A DNA stretch of 64,000 bases from contig JAQNBH010000004.1 of the NCBI GenBank assembly GCA_028752905.1, positions 1,844,610 to 1,908,609 on the forward strand. Reading direction: 5' to 3'. Below the pieces are notes generated by a model. That model did no database searches. It was not told the origin of the DNA and saw only the letters and a list, made by a program, of their open reading frames with translations. The position numbers and the translations under genes were made by a program. The DNA comes from Cladorhizidae sp. MBARI D1340-BT2. Its lineage: Eukaryota; Porifera; Demospongiae; Poecilosclerida; Cladorhizidae. Shown piece by piece: positions 1 to 12,735 of the stretch. Numbering within the stretch: position 1 is the first letter of the stretch; every line of letters starts with the position of its first letter.

Positions 1-61
1 CTACTATATATTAATTAGAATGGCCTCAATAATTTTACTCTCTCGATGTTTCGACTATATA

Positions 62-190
62 GATGCTTGGCAGGCCAGAAGACAGAAAGAACTGCTAATG
101 AAGGAGGCATTGCACATCAGCCTAGCACCAAAGTGTGAGTAGTTCAATCGTGACTGTGGAATGGACTTGCCTGGCTGCTGGGGGCCACTC
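62..190 (+). pseudogene. GIY-YIG endonuclease C-terminal remnant of a retroelement (Penelope-type)
   Basis: Reading from about position 68 gives WQARRQKELLMKEALHIS, an in-frame stop near 147, then FNRDCG and GCW. This pattern (ARRQKELLxKEALHI, then FNRDxG, then PGCW) is what I know from the C-terminal GIY-YIG endonuclease part of Penelope-like and related retroelements in marine invertebrates. Only the end of the domain is present, because the window begins inside it. The stop codon and the missing GIY motif make it a dead fragment. A related copy lies inverted at the other end of the window (63790-63965) and a third piece sits at 62068-62113. The family name is inference from motif memory. 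Confidence 0.5.
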
Positions 191-284
191 TCAAGAGCCT
201 GAACTTGAAGCCACGCCCACCATAATTATTCTGTATTCAGTTATTTATTATTCTTTGTTGGTGTTTAATATCAAGCATGTCTTT

Positions 285-287
285 TTA

Positions 288-352
<65 letters not shown>

Positions 353-353
353 T
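285..353. repeat. (TTA)n microsatellite
   Basis: Uninterrupted TTA/ATT triplets run through an AT-rich flank. The poly-tyrosine reading frame across it is an artefact of the repeat. Confidence 0.9.
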
Positions 354-606
354 TTTTTATTATTATTTTTTTAAAAGCTTGATTTATTTATGTTTCTGGT
401 AGTGAACCCAGGGTCATCCACCCTTTTGGGTTCACTGATTGGTGGAGTGAAAGGCATTGTTGGGAAGAAGATGGATTCATTGTGCATGTTTGGGAGAGAG
501 ACTTAGTGACCTCCATGCTCGTGATGCATTGCATCTCCTCCGTCATGCATTTTGCATTCCCAAACTATTACTTTCATCTCCTTCCTTCTCTTCTCCACTA
601 CTACTA

Positions 607-870
607 CATTCAGCTGCTGAGTGCCGCTCATTCTGAAACTTATCGTGCATGTTTGCTAACGGCATGGAAAGAATCTGGTGCTTGGCTCAATGTCATCCCA
701 GTGGCATCTGCAAAGATCCCATCTCAACTCGAACCCAATGGAATGTTCAGATCAAATGGCAAACAGCCGGATGGCATCAGTTTGGTCCCATGAAAGTGTG
801 GTGCATCACTAGTGTGTGGGATGTTACATGCCCAGACACCTGCCCAGACACCTATATATGCACCAGCTGT
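607..870 (+). pseudogene. REL-ENDO-like C-terminal fragment of a non-LTR-type retroelement (copy a)
   Basis: The frame reads AAHSETYRACLLTAWKESGA, WLNVIPV, then IPSQLEPNG and KQPDGISLVP. After a frameshift near 790 it reads VWDVTCPDT. The same string of motifs (SRLEP, KRPDG, VPW, WDVTCPNT) is present in the longer minus-strand copy at 17942-18421. PDG followed about a dozen residues later by WDVT fits a PD-(D/E)xK nuclease such as the REL-ENDO domain of R2/NeSL-type elements. That assignment is inference. Copy a lacks the stretch between WLNVIP and SQLEP and is frameshifted, so it is a pseudogene. No reverse transcriptase accompanies it. Confidence 0.5.
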
Positions 871-3540
871 AATATAATGGAGATTAAGTATTGTAGTCCA
901 AAAATACATAATAAAGTTCATTTACCTGTCCGTGCAGTAGTTGAGTTCAAAAGCAAGTGCATTTATTTGCTTGCTGTATATTTTGATGAGGAAATTCGAT
1001 CAAGTTCTGGTTTTGGTTTTTTAAATTTTTTTATATTTTTTTTGTCTATTTATCCACCGACACCACACAACCACACCATACACACACACACACACACACA
1101 CCAGGTGATTGAACAAATAAGGATGGAACATATGGGAGAAACATTTCATCCTGTCTGTTATGTTACTTTTCCCTCCTTGGGATATTGTAACTTACATATA
1201 GCATGTCCATGTTCATAATTTTGCTATTATAAGAATCCCATGGCTATTTCTTTAATTCAGCCAAGCACAAGAATTGGTAAGGAACATCAACAGAATAGTC
1301 GTGTGTGTACATGTGTGTAACTGAGCCTGGCTGAGCTGGTGCAGCAGCTACATGCTTTCTCTGCAAAGAAGTGAATGGTCAACTGCTTTCATGAAAGGCT
1401 CACTCTGTGGAGAGAAAAGTTTAGACAGAGAAGGAGCTCATGGTGGCAATGGAGAACCTGCCAGCTGGGGACCAGCCAGTGGCCTCAACTCAAAAATTAA
1501 ATTCCCCTATTCAGCTAACAGTGGTTGCACTGTGCTACAGCTTAATACTCTGCAACCTTATTTATATATGTATACATAATTATAGGACTTCTGCAAGTGT
1601 ATCAAAACCTTTAGCTAATGCAGCTGTATTTAATTCTAGCACATTATATAGTTTACACTCAGTTTGTCTACTGAGAATCTTCTTCTAAGAAATAAAGAGG
1701 ACCTGCAGGCAATCTCTGCAATTTGTTGGATTATACTTGTAGCAATAGAGTAGCATTTGATTATTCCTCCATATCATGTGCAAATGTTAGCACATATTTG
1801 AAAGTAGCTGTAGCTGATCCTCTACCAAGGCTCTTAATTATAAACATGAAGGTCATGCAAGACTGCATTCATAGTGATGAGAATAATGTCCAGAGACAGG
1901 GAGGTTTAAAAATCTGCAATCAAGGATGCCAGGAAAGATTTCCTGCCTCTTCCATTTATGCCCTGCCACCAAACTTGGCTGAGAAAAATATAAAGCTTCC
2001 TGGGGCACCAATCCTAAAAAACAGCGATACTATAATGAAGGCACTGTTCTCTTCACAGCTGCGCAGAAGGCCACAGATAATTAGTCACCCTAAAGTCGTC
2101 GCAGCATAATCTATGAAAAGGGAGTCTCGTAGTTGCTGAACTCCAGCAAGCAGATAACAATATAACTATCTAGCTTGCATATTGCATGTGTGTGTTTGCG
2201 TGCATGTGTGTGCATTTGTGTGTAGGGAAATGCGAGATTGACAAAATCACTGACCGCGCAAATTTCACGCATTGTCGATCCTTTTCCTTTTCTCCAGGGT
2301 AAATGGAAAAGGGTCGTGCATTCACTGAAACAAGATCTTTCGTGTTAGCAGAGGAACAGCAGAATTAGATGTACCTTACCGCACCGCTGGAAGACCTAAA
2401 GCAATTGGAAGCTGAGGGAGTGTGCATCCAAAAGTTCAGGTGAGATATCTATGAACCAACTCTCAGTTGACATCACGATATTACAATAAATCAACTTGAA
2501 ATGTAATCTCTGGTGAGAAGGTCATTGTAATAAGATATCTATGGTTGACTTAGTATAGCCAGGTGGCTTGGTTGCAATAGTCTAGGTTCTCAATGAACTC
2601 TCAGTTGACATAATAACATTACAATAACCAACTTACAATTTCAAGTTGATTATTGAGAAGGTAACTGTAAAGTCATAGGTTGTTGTTAGTTTTTGACAGT
2701 GGCTAGAGAGACAGTGGTTAGAGTTCTTGTAGAGACCTAATTCAAACAGCAGTGGTTGCCCACTTCCTTCACTCCTCAAGTTTTAGTCATGGAAGTGACT
2801 GCCTCTCATTCATTATTGTTTGATTCTACTTCTCTTTAGCCATTTTTTAATCATCAATAATTGTTATGTACTGGGCCTCGTACAGAGGAAAGGGGGTCAG
2901 AATGGCGGGAGATCTTCTAAGAAAATCCTCCCCCCCCCCTCCACCCAATCCAGTCATATATATTATTAAAGCACGAAGGTTTAAAGGTCATTGCAGCTTA
3001 AGGTGCCCATTTCCCCCCCTTTCCCCCCCCCCCATTACAAGATTTCTTCAAAGGATCATCTCTCAATTCTGCTTCTCCCACTGTGTTGTCTTTGTGGAGC
3101 TAAAGTTTAGGGAAGGAAGTTCAACAACTGAAATTTGAGATATTATAATTGTGTGGCCTTCAAGTAGATCATATTGGAGTGCACAGTGCACTCTGCCAGG
3201 ATTTCAACATGCAGGCTACAATAAATTAATAAATACATTTTCAAGGTCCAATACGTGCTAAACTCACTGGCAGTCACTAACTTCATGTTTGGCCATTTTT
3301 AGCTCTCCAGTCTTCCTTGTCCTATCTAAAGAAAGGGAAGCCAAAAAGTGTTCTTCCCAGCACCTTTCCTCTTCCTCCCCCAGCCACACCTACTGCACCT
3401 CAGCTCAGTAATGCATTAATAATACCAGCATTTTATAATGCCAGTGTCAGCTGAGGCATCAACTTTGTTGCTTGTCTGCCACTTTAACACCAGAGTCACA
3501 CCAATATAGGGACCGCACCTCCAATATATGTAATAATAAT
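871..3540. other. No recognisable gene
   Basis: This stretch holds a short (AC)n tract (about 1078-1101), two C-rich runs (about 2928-2945 and 3011-3035) and a pair of diverged direct repeats around 2457 and 2597 that share tctcagttgacat. A 128-codon open frame at 1723-2109 (+) has no domain I recognise and is within chance expectation for this much sequence. Confidence 0.6.
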
Positions 3541-3546
3541 ACTGAC

Positions 3547-3718
<172 letters not shown>

Positions 3719-3843
3719 TTATTTTTTATTTTTTATTATTATCATCATCATCATCATCATCATCCTCATCATTATATTTTAGTTATCAGTAATTTTCCTT
3801 AGAAGCTTAGGCTTATGACAAACATTCAGCAACACCAGATAAC

Positions 3844-4895
3844 TGCATGTATCTATGTGTGTGTGTATTAAATACATAGGGACATATGATGCATGTATCT
3901 ATGTGTGTGTATATTAAATACATAGGGACATGTGATGCATGTATCTATGTCTGTGTATATTAAATACATAGGGACATGTGATGCATGTATCTATGTGTGT
4001 ATATTAAATACATAGGGACATATGATGCATGTATCTATGTGTGTGTATATTAAATACATAGGGACATGTGATGCATGTATCTATGTCTGTGTATATTAAA
4101 TACATAGGGACATATGATGCATGTATCTATGTGTGTATATTAAATACATAGGGACATATGATGCATGTATCTATGTGTGTGTATATTAAATACATAGGGA
4201 CATATGATGCATGTATCTATGTGTGTGTATATTAAATACATAGGGACATATGATGCATGTATCTATGTGTGTGTATATTAAATACATAGGGACATATGAT
4301 GCATGTATCTATGTGTGTGTATATTAAATACATAGGGACATATGATGCATGTATCTATGTGTGTGTATATTAAATACATAGGGACATATGATGCATGTAT
4401 CTATGTGTGTATATTAAATGCATAGGGACATATGATGCATGTATCTATGTGTGTGTGTATTAAATACATAGGGACATACGATTCAAGTATCTATGTGTGT
4501 GTATATTAAATACATAGGGACATATGGTGCATGTATCTATGTGTGTGTATATTAAATACATAGGAACATATGATGCATGTATCTATGTGTGTATATTAAA
4601 TACATAGGGACATATGATGCATGTATCTATGTGTGTGTATATTAAATACATAGGGACATGTGATGCATGTATCTATGTGTGTGTATATTAAATACATAGG
4701 GACATATGATGCATGTATCTATGTGTGTGTATATTAAATACATAGGGACATATGATGCATGTATCTATGTGTGTGTATATTAAATACATAGGGACATATG
4801 ATGCATGTATCTATGTGTGTGTATATTAAATACATAGGGACATATGATGCATGTATCTATGTGTGTGTATATTAGATTAAATACATAGGGACATA
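3844..4895. repeat. 46-bp minisatellite, about 23 copies
   Basis: The unit begins gcatgtatctatgtgtgtg and ends with tacatagggacatatgat. Most units are 46 bp. Length variants of 44 bp come from changes in the internal (GT)n. Copies are nearly identical, with scattered tatgat/tgtgat and tgtctgtg variants. The array ends in a plain (TG)n at about 4905-4930. Confidence 0.95.
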
Positions 4896-5648
4896 TGTAT
4901 GTATGTGTGCGTGTATGTGTGTGTGTGTGTGTGCATAATTATTCATAGGGACATGTGTGTCCTAAATATGGTAGAGTTTGACATCTATGATTGGGTATAT
5001 TGTTCTGGAGTTACACTGTGTAACTTCTTGTAAGCAGCTGCTAATAGAAACAAGACAGAAAAGTGTTAGTAGACCACACCCACTTATAAGACTCTTTATA
5101 ATGAGCACCACTATTATACTGCCTTTGCAATTAATGTTGCTATCATTACTGTATGGAGGATAGTTTCCTTGAGGTAATATGTCTGTAATAATTATTGTGG
5201 GGAAAGAGTCGTGGTTTTGTAATGCACTTGCTAATTACGCATGTGCTAATTACGCATGTGTGTCTAATATGCTTTGTTGTGGGAGGTGCTGAAGTCTAGG
5301 CATATTAGCTGTGTCTGATAACCACACCTCTTTTCAGTTTGTTCTATAAAAAAATGAGCGATATCAATTTCCCCCGAAGTAAGGGTGTGGTTTGAAGAGA
5401 CCACACCCATTGTATAAAGGTAATATGGGCTGGTGTCTCTGGCGAGCAACTGCAGTGCTTGCCAGAGACTCGTAATCAGCAGGTGTGTTTTCTGTGGGAG
5501 GTGCTGAAGTCGGGCTGGTCATGTTCTCAGGAAGATGTCTTCAGGTCTATTGCTATGAGGTGGAGTGATTCATGGCATAGTTGCAGGTGCTGGACGCAAG
5601 TTGTCCTTTTAGCCTTATTCAAGTAGGGAGATAGGGCATGGGAATAGA
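4896..5648. other. No recognisable gene; short direct repeats
   Basis: Two copies of gctaattacgcatgtg lie near 5230 and 5246, and gtgggaggtgctgaagtc occurs at about 5279 and 5494. No coding signal is visible. Confidence 0.5.
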
Positions 5649-5736
5649 AATCACTAGCTAGCTAACGTTCAACAGCACAATTCACAATACTTAGTATTGT
5701 GAATTGTGCTGGACCGTTAGCTAGCTAGTGATTACT
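5649..5736. repeat. Near-perfect palindrome (about 41-43-bp arms)
   Basis: The left arm starts aatcactagctagctaacg and the right arm ends cgttagctagctagtgatt. The centre is cacaatact-t-agtattgtg, a one-base spacer. The arms differ only by a small mismatch/indel cluster (gttcaac against ggtcc). It could be a cruciform-prone foldback element or a palindromic MITE. Confidence 0.9.
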
Positions 5737-6376
5737 AGGAGTGATCTCTCTAGAGCCATGCTGAGAGGGTATGTTCACATGTGGATATGTGTTCCTCATG
5801 AAATGCAGGTATTCTATTTCTCGTGAGTGAACCCTTTACCAACTTTGTGAGGGTGTAGCTCACAGTAAGTACAGTAATCCTTAGGTGGAAATGGGGTTTT
5901 CCCTCCCCATGAAAGGCATGAACTGGATGATGTTTCAGTTGGTAAAGGGTCAACAGATGTGTGTGGTCTACAGATGTATTATTTAATGAAGCATTGTTAT
6001 CTTGTGAATATGCTGAGTGTGCATGAGAGAGGGGGAGGGGAGGACCTAGAGGGGCTGAGTTTCTGATATCACGTCAACTGTGCCTCGCAGAGTTGTGGCT
6101 ATCAGCCAACTCTCCCCTGTTTACTCCCCAGAGATTTATATTGGGGGGGGGGGGCAAAAAGGATACCCCCTCCCTCTCCCATTTCTAATTTTTATTTGTT
6201 ATCTCCAGCTCAAACCCTGACCCCTGTACCTTGTTAAGGTGCCTCACTCACTCAAGACAAGACAATGTCCTGCTGCACAAATACAGACCATTAACACACA
6301 CTCAGTTATGTCATCTGCTACTTGGACATCAGCTTATAAATTATTTATTTATGTTGCCTTATTTTCAGGTCACTAG
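5737..6376. other. No recognisable gene; leader of the 60-bp array
   Basis: ccctttaccaac (about 5829) and its reverse complement (about 5938) form a separated inverted pair, and a G-run lies at about 6145. Just before the 60-bp array the text gccttattttcag followed by gtcact looks like a 3' splice site. No upstream exon could be identified. Confidence 0.4.
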
Positions 6377-9300
6377 TGGGACAGTAGATCTGTATGGGAG
6401 ACATGTGGTTGCCTCTGAGTTAGCTCATGGCACCAGTGAGAGAGTAGGTCTGTACGGGAGACATGTGGTTGCCTCTGAGTTAGCTCATGGCACCAGTGAG
6501 AGAGTAGGTCTGTACGGGAGACATGTGGTTGCCTCTGAGTTAGCTCATGGCACCAGTGAGAGAGTAGGTCTGTACGGGAGACATGTGGTTGCCTCTGAGT
6601 TAGCTCATGGCACCAGTGAGAGAGTAGGTCTGTACGGGAAGACATGTGGTTGCCTCTGAGTTAGCTCATGGCACCAGTGAGAGAGTAGGTCTGTACGGGA
6701 GACATGTGGTTGCCTCTGAGTTAGCTCATGGCACCAGTGAGAGAGTAGGTCTGTACGGGAAGACATGTGGTTGCCTCTGAGTTAGCTCATGGCACCAGTG
6801 AGAGAGTAGGTCTGTACGGGAGACATGTGGTTGCCTCTGAGTTAGCTCATGGCACCAGTGAGAGAGTAGGTCTGTACGGGAGACATGTGGTTGCCTCTAA
6901 GTTAGCTCATGGCACCAGTGAGAGAGTAGGTTTGTATGGGAGACATGTGGTTGCCTCTGAGTTAGCTCATGGCACCATTGAGAGAGTAGGTATGTACGGG
7001 AGACATGTGGTTGCCTCTGAGTTAGCTCATGGCACCAGTGAGAGAGTAGGTCTGTACGGGAGACATGTGGTTGCCTCTAAGTTAGCTCATGGCACCAGTG
7101 AGAGAGTAGGTTTGTATGGGAGACATGTGGTTGCCTCTGAGTTAGCTCATGGCGCCAGTGAGAGAGTAGGTCTGTACGGGAGACATGTGGTTGCCTCTGA
7201 GTTAGCTCATGGCACCAGTGAGAGAGTAGGTCTGTACGGGAGACATGTGGTTGCCTCTGAGTTACATGTAGCTCATGGCACCAGTGAGAGAGTAGGTCTG
7301 TACGGGAGACATGTGGTTGCCTCTGAGTTAGCTCATGGCACCAGTGAGAGAGTAGGTCTGTACGGGAGACATGTGGTTGCCGCTGAGTTAGCTCATGGCA
7401 CCAGTGAGAGAGTAGGTCTGTACGGGAGACATGTTGTTGCCTCTGAGTTAGCTCATTGCACCAGTGAGAGAGTAGGTATGTACGGGAGACATGTGGTTGC
7501 CTCTGAGTTATCATGGCACCAGTGAGAGAGTAGGTTTGTACGGGAGACATGTGGTTGCCTCTGAGTTAGCTCATGGCACCAGTGAGAGAGTAGGTCTGTA
7601 CGGGAGACATGTGGTTGCCTCTGAGTTAGCTCATGGCACCAGTGAGAGAGTAGGTCTGTACGGGAGACATGTGGTTGCCTCTGAGTTAGCTCATGGCACC
7701 ACTGAGAGAGTAGGTCTGTACGGGAGACATGCGGTTGCCTCTGAGTTAGCTCATGGCACCAGTGAGAGAGTAGGTCTGTATACGGGAGACATGTGGTTGC
7801 CTCTGAGTTAGCTCATGGCACCAGTGAGAGAGTAGGTCTGTACGGGAGACATGCGGTTGCCTCTGAGTTAGCTCATGGCACCAGTGAGAGAGTAGGTCTG
7901 TACGGGAGACATGTGGTTGCCTCTGAGTTAGCTCATGGCACCAGTGAGAGAGTAGGTCTGTACGTGAGACATGTGGTTGCCTCTGAGTTAGCTCATGGCA
8001 CCAGTGAGAGAGTAGGTCTGTACGGGAGACATGTGGTTGCCTCTTGAGTTAGCTCATGGCACCAGTGAGAGAGTAGGTCTGTACGGGAGACATGTGGTTG
8101 CCGCTGAGTTAGCTCATGGCACCAGTGAGAGAGTAGGTCTGTACGGGAGACATGTTGTTGCCTCTGAGTTAGCTCATTGCACCAGTGAGAGAGTAGGTAT
8201 GTACGGGAGACATGTGGTTGCCTCTGAGTTAGCTCATGGCACCAGTGAGAGAGTAGGTTTGTACGGGAGACATGTGGTTGCCTCTGAGTTAGCTCATGGC
8301 ACCAGTGAGAGAGTAGGTCTGTACGGGAGACATGTGGTTGCCTCTGAGTTAGCTCATGGCACCAGTGAGAGAGTAGGTTTGTACGGGAGACATGTGGTTG
8401 CCTCTGAGTTAGCTCATGGCACCAGTGAGAGAGTAGGTCTGTACGGGATACATGTGGTTGCCTCTGAGTTAGCTCATGGCACCAGTGAGAGAGTAGGTCT
8501 GTACGGGAGACATGCGGTTGCCTCTGAGTTAGCTCATGGCACCAGTGAGAGAGTAGGTCTGTATACGGGAGACATGTGGTTGCCTCTGAGTTAGCTCATG
8601 GCACCAGTGAGAGAGTAGGTCTGTACGGGAGATATGCGGTTGCCTCTGAGTTAGCTCATGGCACCAGTGAGAGAGTAGGTCTGTACGGGAGACATGCGGT
8701 TGCCTCTGAGTTAGCTCATGGCACCAGTGAGAGAGTAGGTCTGTACGGGAGACATGTGGTTGCCTCTGAGTTAGCTCATGGCACCAGTGAGAGAGTAGGT
8801 CTGTACGGGAGACATGTGGTTGCCTCTGAGTTAGCTCATGGCACATGTGAGAGAGTAGGTCTGTACGGGAGACATGTGGTTGCCTCTGAGTTAGCTCATG
8901 GCAACAGTGAGAGAGTAGGTCTGTACGGGAGACATGTGGTTCCCTCTGAGTTAGCTCATGGCAACAGTGAGAGAGTAGGTTTGTACGGGAGACATGTGGT
9001 TGCCTCTGAGTTAGCTCATGGCACCAGTGAGAGAGTAGGTCTGTACAGGAGACATGTGGTTGCCGCTGAGTTAGCTCATGGCACCAGTGAGAGAGTAGGT
9101 ATGTACGGGAGACATGTGGTTGCCTCTGAGTTAGCTCATGGCACCAGTGAGAGAGTAGGTCTGTACGGGAGACATGTGGTTGCCTCTGAGTTAGCTCATG
9201 GCACCAGTGAGAGAGTAGGTCTGTACGGGAGACATGTGGTTGCCGCTGAGTTAGCTCATGGCACCAGTGAGAGAGTAGGTCTGTACGGGAGACATGTTGT

Positions 9301-12300
9301 TGCCTCTGAGTTAGCTCATTGCACCAGTGAGAGAGTAGGTATGTACGGGAGACATGTGGTTGCCTCTGAGTTAGCTCATGGCACCAGTGAGAGAGTAGGT
9401 TTGTACGGGAGACATGTGGTTGCCTCTGAGTTAGCTCATGGCACCAGTGAGAGAGTAGGTTTGTACGGGAGACATGTGGTTGCCTCTGAGTTAGCTCATG
9501 GCACCAGTGAGAGAGTAGGTCTGTACGGGAGACATGTGGTTGCCTCTGAGTTAGCTCATGGCACCAGTGAGAGAGTAGGTTTGTACGGGAGACATGTGGT
9601 TGCCTCTGAGTTAGCTCATGGCACCAGTGAGAGAGTAGGTCTGTACGGGAGACATGTGGTTGCCTCTGAGTTAGCTCATGGCACCAGTGAGAGAGTAGGT
9701 CTGTACGGGAGACATGCGGTTGCCTCTGAGTTAGCTCATGGCACCAGTGAGAGAGTAGGTCTGTACGGGAGACATGTGGTTGCCTCTGAGTTAGCTCATG
9801 GCACCAGTGAGAGAGTAGGTCTGTACGTGAGACATGTGGTTGCCTCTGAGTTAGCTCATGGCACCAGTGAGAGAGTAGGTCTGTACGGGAGACATGTGGT
9901 TGCCTCTGAGTTAGCTCATGGCACATGTGAGAGAGTAGGTCTGTACGGGAGACATGTGGTTGCCTCTGAGTTAGCTCATGGCACCAGTGAGAGAGTAGGT
10001 TTGTACGGGAGACATGTGGTTGCCTCTGAGTTAGCTCATGGCACCAGTGAGAGAGTAGGTCTGTACGGGAGACATGTGGTTGCCGCTGAGTTAGCTCATG
10101 GCACCAGTGACAGAGTAGGTCTGTACGGGAGACATGTGGTTGCCTCTGAGTTAGCTCATGGCACCAGTGAGAGAGTAGGTATGTACGGGAGACATGTGGT
10201 TGCCTCTGAGTTAGCTCATGGCACCAGTGAGAGAGTAGGTCTGTACGGGAGACATGTGGTTGCCTCTGAGTTAGCTCATGGCACCAGTGAGAGAGTAGGT
10301 CTGTACGGGAGACATGTGGTTGCCGCTGAGTTAGCTCATGGCACCAGTGAGAGAGTAGGTCTGTACGGGAGACATGTTGTTGCCTCTGAGTTAGCTCATG
10401 GCACCAGTGAGAGAGTAGGTATGTACGGAGACATGTGGTTGCCTCTGAGTTAGTTCATGGCACCAGTGAGAGAGTAGGTATGTACGGGAGACATGTGGTT
10501 GCCTCTGAGTTAGCTCATGGCACCAGTTGAGAGAGTAGGTCTGTACGGGAGACATGTGGTTTCCTCTGAGTTAGCTCATGGCACCAGTGAGAGAGTAGGT
10601 CTGTACGGGAGACATGTGGTTGCCGCTGAGTTACATAGCTCATGGCACCAGTGAGAGAGTAGGTCTGTACGGGAGACATGTTGTTGCCTCTGAGTTAGCT
10701 CATGGCACCAGTGAGAGAGTAGGTATGTACGGGAGACATGTGGTTGCCTCTGAGTTAGTTCATGGCACCAGTGAGAGAGTAGGTATGTACGGGAGACATG
10801 TGGTTGCCTCTGAGTTAGCTCATGGCACCAGTGAGAGAGTAGGTATGTACGGGAGACATGTGGTTGCCTCTGAGTTAGCTCATGGCACCAGTGAGAGAGT
10901 AGGTCTGTACGGGAGACATGTGGTTGCCTCTGAGTTAGCTCATGCCACCATTGAGAGAGTAGGTATGTATGGGAGACATGTGGTTGCCTCTGAGTTAGCT
11001 CATGGCACCAGTGAGAGAGTAGGTCTGTACGGGAGACATGTGGTTGCCGCTGAGTTAGCTCATGGCACCAGTGAGAAAGTAGGTCTGTACGGGAGACATG
11101 TTGTTGCCTCTGAGTTAGCTCATGGCACGAGTGACAGAGTAGGTATGTACGGGAGACATGTGGTTGCCTCTGAGTTAGTTCATGGCACCAGTTAGAGAGT
11201 AGGTATGTACGGGAGACATGTGGTTGCCTCTGAGTTAGCTCATGGCACCAGTGAGAGAGTAGGTATGTACGGGAGACATGTGGTTGCCTCTGAGTTAGCT
11301 CATGGCACCAGTGAGAGAGTAGGTCTGTACGGGAGACATGTGGTTGCCTCTGAGTTAGCTGATGGCACCATTGAGAGAGTAGGTATGTACGGGAGACATG
11401 TGGTTGCCTCTGAGTTAGCTCATGGCACCAGTGAGAGAGTAGGTATGTACGGGAGACATGTTGTTGCCTCTGAGTTAGCTCATGGCACCAGTGAGAGAGT
11501 AGGTACATATGTATGTACGGGAGACATGTGGTTGCCTCTGAGTTAGTTCATGGCACCAGTGAGAGAGTAGGTCTGTACGGGAGACATGTGGTTGCCTCTG
11601 AGTTAGCTCATGGCACCAGTGAGAGAGTAGGTATGTATGGGAGACATGTGGTTGCCTCTGAGTTAGCTCATGGCACCAGTGAGAGAGTAGGTATGTACGG
11701 GAGACATGTGGTTGCCTCTGAGTTAGCTCATGGCACCAGTGAGAGAGTAGGTCTGTACGGGAGACATGTGGTTGCCTCTGAGTTAGCTCATGGCACCATT
11801 GAGAGAGTAGGTATGTATGGGAGACATGTGGTTGCCTCTGAGTTAGCTCATGGCACCAGTGAGAGAGTAGGTCTGTACGGGAGACATGTGGTTGCCGCTG
11901 AGTTAGCTCATGGCACCAGTGAGAGAGTAGGTCTGTACGGGAGACATGTTGTTGCCTCTGAGTTAGCTCATGGCACGAGTGACAGAGTAGGTATGTACGG
12001 GAGACATGTGGTTGCCTCTGAGTTAGTTCATGGCACCAGTTAGAGAGTAGGTATGTACGGGAGACATGTTGTTGCCTCTGAGTTAGCTCATGGCACCAGT
12101 GAGAGAGTAGGTCTGTACGGGAGACATGTGGTTGCCTCTGAGTTAGCTCATGGCACCAGTGAGAGAGTAGGTCTGTACGGGAGACATGTGGTTGCCTCTG
12201 AGTTAGCTCATGGCACCAGTGAGAGAGTAGGTCTGTACGGGAGACATGTGGTTGCCTCTGAGTTAGCTCATGGCACATGTGAGAGAGTAGGTCTGTACGG

Positions 12301-12594
12301 GAGACATGTGGTTGCCTCTGAGTTAGCTCATGGCACCAGTGAGAGAGTAGGTTTGTACGGGAGACATGTGGTTGCCTCTGAGTTAGCTCATGGCACCAGT
12401 GAGAGAGTAGGTCTGTACGGGAGACATGTGGTTGCCGCTGAGTTAGCTCATGGCACCAGTGAGAGAGTAGGTTTGTACGGGAGACATGTGGTTTCCTCTG
12501 AGTTAGCTCATGGCACCAGTGAGAGAGTAGGTTTGTACGGGAGACATGTGATTTCCTCTGAGTTAGCTCATGGCACCAGTGAGAGAGTAACTGT
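6377..12594. repeat. 60-bp minisatellite, about 104 copies
   Basis: The unit carries gagacatgtggttgcctctg and gttagctcatggcaccagtg. Because 60 is a multiple of three, one plus-strand frame and one minus-strand frame stay open over long runs (up to 625 and 465 codons). These encode 20-residue repeats containing RHVVASELAHGTSERVGL and TQRQPHVSRTDLLSHW. One-base and few-base indels break both frames repeatedly (for example near 6640, 6760, 7266, 7510, 7778, 8043, 10427 and 10528). I therefore read this as non-coding tandem DNA. Variant units recur in the same order, which shows higher-order repeats. The right end fuses directly to a truncated LTR. Confidence 0.95.
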
Positions 12595-12735
12595 ACGAGT
12601 TCAACAAGTTATCAGTAGGAAATGTGTATAGCGAATGAATGTGTGCTAGTATGCATGCGCGAGGTAAAGGAGTCGTGTGTGAGGTAAAGGGCCGTACGTA
12701 GCAATGTTTATACATGTAAGGGTGGTTATTGTCTA
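12595..12735 (-). repeat. 3' LTR of Ty3 copy 1, outer end truncated
   Basis: This stretch matches 17772-17912 base for base. Its element-strand start is TAGAC. The base before the match (12594, t) agrees with the minisatellite text ctgtacg and not with the LTR text ctggacg, so the fusion falls within the shared acg. Confidence 0.9.

Noticed and set aside
1723..2109. A 128-codon plus-strand frame as a host exon.
   Set aside because: No domain, no splice sites in convincing positions, and composition like its flanks. Kept only as a note.
8529..10453. Very long open frames on both strands (625 and 465 codons) in the 60-bp array, considered as a repetitive structural or secreted protein gene.
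   Set aside because: The unit length is a multiple of three and lacks stops in one frame per strand, so long frames are automatic. Indels that are not multiples of three occur in many units, and no signal peptide or initiator context stands out. The splice-acceptor-like text before the array is not enough.
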